Source of the DNA: Ferrithrix thermotolerans DSM 19514
GTDB taxonomy: Bacteria; Actinomycetota; Acidimicrobiia; Acidimicrobiales; Ilumatobacteraceae
Reading direction: 5' to 3'
DNA: 11,768 nt
Assembly: GCA_945878705.1 (NCBI GenBank)
Contig: CAMCUE010000013.1
Coordinates: forward strand, 1-11,768
Made by a program: the position numbers and the translations under genes. The notes under the pieces are model-generated. The model ran no database searches. It had not been told where the DNA came from and worked only from the letters and a program-made list of their open reading frames with translations. This document shows, in pieces, positions 7,521 through 11,768 of this stretch (its first letter is position 1; each line of letters starts with the position of its first letter).

Positions 7521-8045
7521 TCAGTGGTCGTCTTTCGTGCCACCAGCCTCACGAAGCACATCCAAGACTGCCCACCTGTCGTCTCGCTGTTCTCGAGAAC
7601 AAGAGCATCGGGCGGTCTGAAGATCTGACCCACACTGCGGGCACAACCCTGGGCAATCGGCGCGACAAAGTGGCGCCAGCGGCACTGCCAGCAACACATT
7701 CTCGCGAGCCATTTCAAGTAGATCTAACTGCTCCCCTGTTATTGGATAAGCATCTGGATCGCTGATCACAGCTTGATATAACTCTTGCACCTCAACTTCT
7801 GCCTGACCGCTCAGAGGTCGCAGACAACGACGGCATTCAAAGCTCCACTCGGCGCGCAGGCTTCCGTGCACGACAATGCCGTCAGTCAGCGCTTCAAGCG
7901 TGAGCGAAACTTGCACTTGTGACCCCACAATAATTCGGGCGTCATCAAATTTAAATATTTCAGATTCAATCTGACGGTCAATTTCGCGAACACTTCCTGC
8001 ACGGCGAAGAAGCTCAGCAACATTAACGACGAGTGGTGATGCCAT
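7521..8045 (-). CDS. yceD: DUF177 / YceD-family large-subunit rRNA accumulation protein
   Basis: DUF177 protein; the family is linked to accumulation of 23S rRNA or the large ribosomal subunit and is almost always encoded directly before rpmF, as here. The 174-residue protein has a beta-rich N-terminal part (about 38-90) containing a CRRC pair (Cys71, Cys74), then the C-terminal family motif APLCRADCPGLCPQCGSDL (124-142), and CSC (147-149), ending in the conserved DDRWAVLDVLRE (155-166). In total eight cysteines lie in clusters that suggest metal binding. It ends in TGA, 91 bp before rpmF, and starts with ATG 62 bp after the SepIVA-like gene. The cysteine-rich C-terminus is the actinobacterial/Firmicute-style version. 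Family membership is clear; the molecular mechanism is not established from sequence. Confidence 0.93.
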   Translation of the reverse strand: MASPLVVNVAELLRRAGSVREIDRQIESEIFKFDDARIIVGSQVQVSLTLEALTDGIVVHGSLRAEWSFECRRCLRPLSGQAEVEVQELYQAVISDPDAYPITGEQLDLLEMARENVLLAVPLAPLCRADCPGLCPQCGSDLQTARCSCSREQRDDRWAVLDVLREAGGTKDDH

Positions 8046-8107
8046 TATCTATGAACTTTCAAATACTAAATTATTTTTATTACAGCGTAATTTTTTGATC
8101 AGATATT
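8046..8107. promoter_or_regulatory. AT-rich spacer before yceD
   Basis: This 62-bp gap between the SepIVA-like gene and yceD is strikingly AT-rich. It contains a 5-bp inverted repeat ATTAC-AGC-GTAAT (8079-8091) followed on the + strand by a T run to 8096. As no + strand gene ends here, it is unlikely to be a terminator for a real transcript. For the minus-strand genes the AT-rich stretch could serve as an internal promoter region ahead of yceD; no consensus -35/-10 pair is clear. Confidence 0.25.
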
Positions 8108-8698
8108 TTATAAATCGTCATCTTGGTCAAACAACTGAATTGTCTCATTCTCAAGTGAAACTTGATTCGGCGGTCGATTCGCCGCCGCTGTCATCTGTAC
8201 ACGACCCTCGGCGACTGTTTTCACAAGACGGTTTAACAACACTTCGAAGCTCCCTAAACGGCGGTCTAAGAAATCTTCAGTCTCGCTCTTCAGTCGTTGC
8301 GAGTCTTCATTTGCTGCTTCCTTGACACTACGAGCGCGCGCCTCGGCTGCCTTTACAACTTCAGTGCGTTGCACCATTCGCGCAACCTTGACACGACCTG
8401 CTTCTAAAATTTCGTCGGCTTCAATTTGTGTTTTCGCGAGAAACTGATCGCGTTCGGTAAGCATCCAGCGAGCTTCAGTAATTTCGGCAGGCAAACAATC
8501 GAGTGCGTCTTGCAAGATTTCAAGAATTTGCTCACGGTTGATCTTTGGAGCACTTGATAGTGGCGCATTGGGAGCGCTCGAAATTAAATCGATTGCATCC
8601 CTCAAAAACGACTCGGTGTCACCGAGGCTGACAGGTACGACATCATTTCCGTATTGCACTCCAGCTTCACCAAAGATTTCAAAGTCGTCGTTTGACAT
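8108..8698 (-). CDS. sepIVA: SepIVA-like DivIVA-related coiled-coil septation protein
   Basis: Hydrophilic 196-residue protein with no signal peptide or membrane segment. Residues 1-52 are a low-complexity acidic and Ser/Pro-rich leader; 53-85 resemble the start of mycobacterial SepIVA (an Ile/Leu-rich helix, then LPAEITEARWMLTERD); 86-145 are an Ala/Glu/Arg-rich coiled coil; and 143-169 (DFLDRRLGSFEVLLNRLV..., ending VAEGRVQM) match the SepIVA C-terminal block as I recall it (VDNKLAEFEEFLNGTL, then GRGRHQL). In mycobacteria the gene (Rv2927c/MSMEG_2416) also lies next to the DUF177 gene in the rnc-fpg-smc-ftsY cluster, which strengthens the call. SepIVA works in septation and polar growth. 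The coiled coil here is clearly shorter than the roughly 245-residue mycobacterial protein. It might otherwise be annotated as an ATP synthase b-subunit-like protein, which the absence of a membrane helix argues against. Confidence 0.75.
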   Translation of the reverse strand: MSNDDFEIFGEAGVQYGNDVVPVSLGDTESFLRDAIDLISSAPNAPLSSAPKINREQILEILQDALDCLPAEITEARWMLTERDQFLAKTQIEADEILEAGRVKVARMVQRTEVVKAAEARARSVKEAANEDSQRLKSETEDFLDRRLGSFEVLLNRLVKTVAEGRVQMTAAANRPPNQVSLENETIQLFDQDDDL

Positions 8699-8708
8699 CG
8701 GCTAAATT

Positions 8709-9182
8709 CTACTTTTCTCGTTTTGAAATTGCATTCGCAACAATATTTGGGACTAATGCCGAAATATTTCCGCCATTGTGAGCAATCTCACGCACATAAC
8801 GGCTACTAATAAAAGAGTTTGCGGGCTGAGGGATTAATAAAACTGTTTGAATTCCACTGACCGCAGCATTGGTGTGGGCCATCTGAACCTCAACATCTAA
8901 GTCCATTACATTGCGCACACTCTTGACAATGCAATCAGCGCCTAGTTTTTTTGCCGCATCAACAGCGAGCCCACCAGCAGCGTGAACAGAAACACCTTTA
9001 ATCGTGCTCGTCGAAGACTTGAGCATCTCGACGCGCTCAAAAATGCTAAACATTCCGACAGGCTTATCAGGGTTGTGCATCACCGCGACAATTACTTCGT
9101 CAAATAGTTCGGCTGCCTGACGAATAATGTCAATGTGCCCAAGGTGGACGGGGTCGAAACTTCCAGGAAACATCACTTTCAT
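8709..9182 (-). CDS. coaD: Phosphopantetheine adenylyltransferase
   Basis: Penultimate enzyme of coenzyme A synthesis; transfers AMP from ATP to 4'-phosphopantetheine. The 157-residue protein has the nucleotidyltransferase motif PGSFDPVHLGH (6-16, with His13 and His16), a KSVR segment (87-90) followed by DLDVEVQMAHTN (94-105), and the C-terminal ISSRYVREIAHNGGNISALVP (125-145). The third residue block normally reads K/R-G-L-R; here Gly is Ser88 and the following Phe is Leu95. The start Met1 is preferred over Met4 because the family has two to four residues before CPGSFDP or YPGTFDP. It starts 8 bp after the rsmD stop and ends in TAG 10 bp before the SepIVA-like gene, consistent with one transcript. 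The rsmD-coaD pairing is very common in bacteria. Confidence 0.96.
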   Translation of the reverse strand: MKVMFPGSFDPVHLGHIDIIRQAAELFDEVIVAVMHNPDKPVGMFSIFERVEMLKSSTSTIKGVSVHAAGGLAVDAAKKLGADCIVKSVRNVMDLDVEVQMAHTNAAVSGIQTVLLIPQPANSFISSRYVREIAHNGGNISALVPNIVANAISKREK

Positions 9183-9190
9183 CTGGATGT

Positions 9191-9709
9191 TTATGGTATC
9201 TGCCTCAAATAGGTGACATGGGTGCGCCCGTATCGCTTTGATCGCACTGACTCCCAGCCCTGAATTCCATTGATTTCACGGTTGCTCTCGGCAACTACGA
9301 GTGGCGCCGTGATATTGGTTAGTAGCCCCTGCCAATCACGATATTCATATGGCGGGTCAACCATTACCAAATCAATATCAGCAACTTTTGCTGCCGCGAT
9401 AGAAGCATCACCGCGGATCACAGTTGTGCGATCATCAAGACCGAGTTTTTTAATATTGTCCTGCAAAGTTTTCAATGCGTCCCGATCGCGTTCAATGAAA
9501 GTGCAGTGTTTTGCTCCACGCGACAATGCTTCGATGCCTAAAGCACCAGATCCCGCAAACAAATCTAAAACTCGCGCATCAACGATCGCATTAAGACTGG
9601 TCAATGCATTGAAGATCGCCTCGCGGGCCATATCTGTCGTCGGTCTAGTGGTGTTTCCCTCTGGAGCCAAAATTTTCCGTCCGCGCAACTCGCCTGCCAC
9701 CACTCGCAT
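9191..9709 (-). CDS. rsmD: 16S rRNA (guanine966-N2)-methyltransferase RsmD
   Basis: SAM-dependent methyltransferase that modifies G966 of 16S rRNA in the assembling small subunit. The 172-residue protein opens with the family motif MRVVAGELRGRKI and the conserved TRPTTDMAREAIFNAL segment (21-36). The SAM-binding motif I is VLDLFAGSGALGIEALSRGA (47-66), an acidic residue at the end of beta-2 (IERD, 72-75) contacts the ribose, and the catalytic motif IV is DPPY (118-121). Length is slightly under the E. coli protein (198), mostly through a short C-terminus. It is the first gene of the packed minus-strand run and starts from the divergent intergenic region at 9710-9760, so it probably has its own promoter. 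The ATG is clear because the protein motif begins right there. Confidence 0.95.
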   Translation of the reverse strand: MRVVAGELRGRKILAPEGNTTRPTTDMAREAIFNALTSLNAIVDARVLDLFAGSGALGIEALSRGAKHCTFIERDRDALKTLQDNIKKLGLDDRTTVIRGDASIAAAKVADIDLVMVDPPYEYRDWQGLLTNITAPLVVAESNREINGIQGWESVRSKRYGRTHVTYLRQIP

Positions 9710-9760
9710 CTCATCACGCTATTGACAAAAAGTCGCCACCAATAGTGGTTGACTTACCTT
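9710..9760. promoter_or_regulatory. Divergent intergenic region with imperfect dyad
   Basis: This 51-bp gap separates rsmD (-) from the small zinc-ribbon gene (+) and must carry at least one of their promoters. It contains an imperfect inverted repeat at 9730-9755: AAGTC (9730-9734) with GACTT (9751-9755), enclosing CCAC (9736-9739) with GTGG (9745-9748) around CAATA. A perfect -35-like TTGACA (9722-9727) reads toward the + gene and a second TTGACT starts at 9749, but neither has a good -10 at 16-18 bp. The dyad could be an operator, a protein-binding site or the bottom of a short RNA hairpin; I cannot decide among them. Confidence 0.4.
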
Positions 9761-9943
9761 ATGGAATTTGGCCCCGCCGAGCCACCAACCGAATCGATCA
9801 TTTGTGTTGATTGCGGAGGCACTGCGCATCTGTTAACACACCCACCCGAAGATGGATTGTGGCAAGTTGGTGAGGTCGTCGCCTATCGCTGCAGTGAGTG
9901 CCTTGACCGTTGGGATCTCGTACTCGCCCCAGAAGGCGAATAA
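9761..9943 (+). CDS. Small zinc-ribbon protein of unknown function
   Basis: A 60-residue hypothetical protein on the strand opposite to all flanking housekeeping genes. It contains a four-cysteine zinc ribbon: CVDC (Cys15, Cys18) and CSEC (Cys44, Cys47), with His23 and His27 between the pairs and a Tyr/Arg before the second pair (AYRCSECLDRWDLVL). The spacing and the aromatic residues look like a genuine folded domain rather than a chance frame. It has no membrane segment or extra domain. I choose the ATG at 9761; an in-frame TTG at 9749 would add only MTYL and lies inside the dyad. No good Shine-Dalgarno sequence is visible, so a leaderless or short-leader message is possible. The TAA lies 17 bp from the recG stop, convergent with it. 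I do not recognise a named family; nucleic-acid or protein binding is the usual role of such ribbons, but that is inference. Confidence 0.7.
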   Translation: MEFGPAEPPTESIICVDCGGTAHLLTHPPEDGLWQVGEVVAYRCSECLDRWDLVLAPEGE

Positions 9944-9960
9944 TCAAACTATTCTCGGAA

Positions 9961-11768
9961 CTAATTTTTAAACAGAAACTCTTCTTCGTCTGGAGTCAGC
10001 AGTAGATCAATTTCTTCACGAATTTCGTTGTGGCTTTTAAGAGTTGGGTCAGCGTTGATTATTTCGAATGCGGTCGTTCGTGCAAGTTCAATCAAATCTC
10101 TGTCAAGGCGCAATGATGCAAGTTTTAAATCGCTTCGGCCTTTTTGAGCTGTATTCATGATCGTGCCTTCGCCACGCAACTCAAGATCGACTTCAGCCAG
10201 ATAAAAGCCGTCAGTTGATTCAACGAGTGCGTCCACACGGGGCGATGAAATTTCTGGGTTACTCGTTACAAGCCAACACCGCGAAGCAATCGACCCACGA
10301 CCAACTCGTCCGCGCAATTGATGTAACTGGGCGATTCCGAATCGATCAGCGTCAAGCACGATCATGCATGTCGCGTTTGGGACATCAACACCAACTTCGA
10401 TCACAGTTGTTGCCACGAGGACATCAATTTTGCGCTCGCGAAATTTAGTCATCGTCTCATCTTTTTCATTAGACGACATTCGTCCGTGCAATAGTCCAAG
10501 TTTCAAACCCTTCAACTCGGTTTTTGCAAGCAGTTTAAAAGTGTCCTCTGCTGATGCAACTTGAAGTTTGTCGCTTTCTTCAATCAATGGACAAACCACG
10601 AATGCTTGTTGGCCGAGATCCATCGCAGCACGAACTTCACCCCACATTTCTGATTCGGATTTTTTGCCTGCAACCCAAAATGTCTTAATAGGTGTGCGAC
10701 CTGGCGGCATTTCGTCCAGCACGCTGACATCTAAGTCGCCATAAACCGTCATTGCTGCCGTTCGCGGAATCGGCGTTGCGGTCATAACCAAAACATCGGG
10801 TGAAGTATTTGATCTTTCTGATTTCTGCGAATTCGCGGCCTCACCTTTATTGCGTAGCGCAGCGCGTTGTTCTACGCCAAAACGATGTTGCTCATCAATC
10901 ACAGCCACCCCTAGCGATGCGAACTCAACTCCTTCTTGAATTAGTGCGTGCGTGCCAATCAAAATATCTACTCCACCATTTGCTAGATCGCGCAATAACT
11001 CGCGCCGGCGTTCGCTCGTAATTCGACTAGTCAGCAACTCAACGCGTAACTGTCGATCACCAAAAAGATTGTTGGCGTCTGGCACGAGTAATCCTTCAAG
11101 AAGTTTTCTTACTCCGGCGAAATGCTGTTCGGCCAAGACTTCAGTTGGCGCCATTAATGCCGCTTGATGGCCCCCCTGCACAGACGCAAGCATCGCCGAA
11201 ACTGCAACAACTGTTTTGCCACTACCAACATCGCCTTGCAAAAGCCGATGCATCGGATGCGGTGCCGCAAGATCCTGATTGATTTCAGTTATCACTCGGT
11301 TCTGCGCGCCAGTCAACGCGAATGGAATCGCCGAAATAAACCGTTGTTGTAATTTTCCGTCAACAGTGTGACGGATTCCAGTGTTGTCAAGTTCAAACGC
11401 CCGCTTGCGACCGACCAACACAACTTGCACCCGCAACAGTTCATCAAACGCGAGTCGACGCCGTGCATTTTGTTTAGCCACCATCGTTTCAGGGAAGTGA
11501 ATCCCCCACAATGCGGCCGTGCGATCAACGAGTTCTAGTTTGTCTATGAAATTAGTAGGCACCGGGTCGCTGAGACCGCGCTCGCGACATCGCTCAAGTG
11601 CGTTCTCAACCCAAGTTGCTAGTTCCCATGTTGAGACCTGAGTTTTTTCACTCTGCGGATATATCGGCACAATTCGTCCGGTGCGATCACCGATTAAATC
11701 AACTAGCGGATTACTCATTTGCAACACTCCGCGATAAATATCGGGCTTTCCAAACATTGCAACTTGTG
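9961..11768 (-). CDS. recG: ATP-dependent DNA helicase RecG, N-terminus outside window
   Basis: Superfamily 2 helicase that remodels stalled replication forks and recombination intermediates. The frame is open to the right edge (601 residues visible), and the first visible Met at 11757 sits inside the wedge domain, so about 100-130 N-terminal residues are missing. Counting from that Met: end of the OB-fold wedge (1-60), linker (60-145), Q-motif region LTGAQNRVI (148-156), Walker A GDVGSGKT (175-182), DEQHRFG (288-294), VMTATPIPRT (324-333), LLHGRMS (422-428), ATTVIEVGVDVP (449-460), QLRGRVGRG (480-488), and the RecG-specific tail LRGEGTIMNTAQKGRSDLKLASL (527-549), whose AQKGR-type sequence resembles actinobacterial RecG. 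A Ser/Asn/Lys-rich linker (303-319) separates DEQH from motif III and looks slightly longer than usual. It ends in TAA, 17 bp from the convergent zinc-ribbon gene. Confidence 0.97.
   Translation of the reverse strand, partial: QVAMFGKPDIYRGVLQMSNPLVDLIGDRTGRIVPIYPQSEKTQVSTWELATWVENALERCRERGLSDPVPTNFIDKLELVDRTAALWGIHFPETMVAKQNARRRLAFDELLRVQVVLVGRKRAFELDNTGIRHTVDGKLQQRFISAIPFALTGAQNRVITEINQDLAAPHPMHRLLQGDVGSGKTVVAVSAMLASVQGGHQAALMAPTEVLAEQHFAGVRKLLEGLLVPDANNLFGDRQLRVELLTSRITSERRRELLRDLANGGVDILIGTHALIQEGVEFASLGVAVIDEQHRFGVEQRAALRNKGEAANSQKSERSNTSPDVLVMTATPIPRTAAMTVYGDLDVSVLDEMPPGRTPIKTFWVAGKKSESEMWGEVRAAMDLGQQAFVVCPLIEESDKLQVASAEDTFKLLAKTELKGLKLGLLHGRMSSNEKDETMTKFRERKIDVLVATTVIEVGVDVPNATCMIVLDADRFGIAQLHQLRGRVGRGSIASRCWLVTSNPEISSPRVDALVESTDGFYLAEVDLELRGEGTIMNTAQKGRSDLKLASLRLDRDLIELARTTAFEIINADPTLKSHNEIREEIDLLLTPDEEEFLFKN

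Noticed and set aside
8079..8096. ATTAC-AGC-GTAAT plus T run as an intrinsic terminator
   Set aside because: The stem is short and AT-rich, and the T run is on the + strand where no gene ends; kept only as a note on the AT-rich spacer.
9722..9727. TTGACA as the -35 of a sigma-70-type promoter for the zinc-ribbon gene
   Set aside because: No acceptable -10 hexamer lies 16-18 bases downstream, so it is not called as a promoter on its own.
9749..9760. TTG start for the zinc-ribbon gene
   Set aside because: It adds only four residues, overlaps the dyad, and the ATG at 9761 is a better start codon; it cannot be fully excluded.
1..11768. Defence system, mobile element, CRISPR array, tRNA, rRNA or riboswitch
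   Set aside because: Both strands were read for these. All coding space is explained by housekeeping genes plus one oxygenase and one zinc ribbon, and no repeat array, inverted-repeat-bounded element or transposase/integrase is present.

Overview
The window looks like a stretch of actinobacterial chromosome, most likely from a streamlined aquatic member of the Acidimicrobiia (Ilumatobacteraceae-like). Four observations point there. The gene order recG, rsmD, coaD, SepIVA-like gene, yceD, rpmF, plsX, rnc, mutM, smc, ftsY closely resembles the actinobacterial block known from mycobacteria (SepIVA, DUF177, rnc, fpg, smc, ftsY). The DivIVA-like protein resembles mycobacterial SepIVA. RecG carries an actinobacterial-style C-terminal motif. 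Base composition is near balanced by eye, much lower in GC than typical soil actinobacteria. The family-level assignment is inference; no search was run.

Layout. Bases 1-537 (+ strand) hold the 3' part of a gene for a 2-oxoglutarate/Fe(II)-dependent oxygenase, open at the left edge and more AT-rich than the rest. It converges on ftsY across 24 bp and probably marks the edge of a variable region. Bases 562-9709 (- strand) hold eleven tightly packed genes; in transcription order these are rsmD, coaD, sepIVA-like, yceD, rpmF, plsX, rnc, mutM, smc and ftsY, with recG (9961-11768, cut by the right edge) further upstream on the same strand. A small zinc-ribbon gene on the + strand (9761-9943) sits between recG and rsmD. 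It creates the only divergent intergenic region of the window (9710-9760), which contains a clear imperfect dyad.

Function. The minus-strand block is housekeeping: ribosome and rRNA biogenesis (RsmD, RNase III, YceD, L32), coenzyme A and phospholipid precursor synthesis (CoaD, PlsX), DNA repair (RecG, MutM), chromosome organisation (SMC), septation (SepIVA-like) and membrane protein targeting (FtsY). Gaps are mostly 8-43 bp, plsX and rnc overlap as TAATG, and two longer AT-rich gaps (62 and 91 bp) flank yceD.

I found no mobile element, CRISPR array, tRNA, rRNA or recognisable riboswitch, and no convincing new multi-gene system. The points most worth a second look are the short-armed SMC with a divergent hinge, the uncharacterised zinc-ribbon gene with its dyad, and the oxygenase gene at the end of the conserved block.
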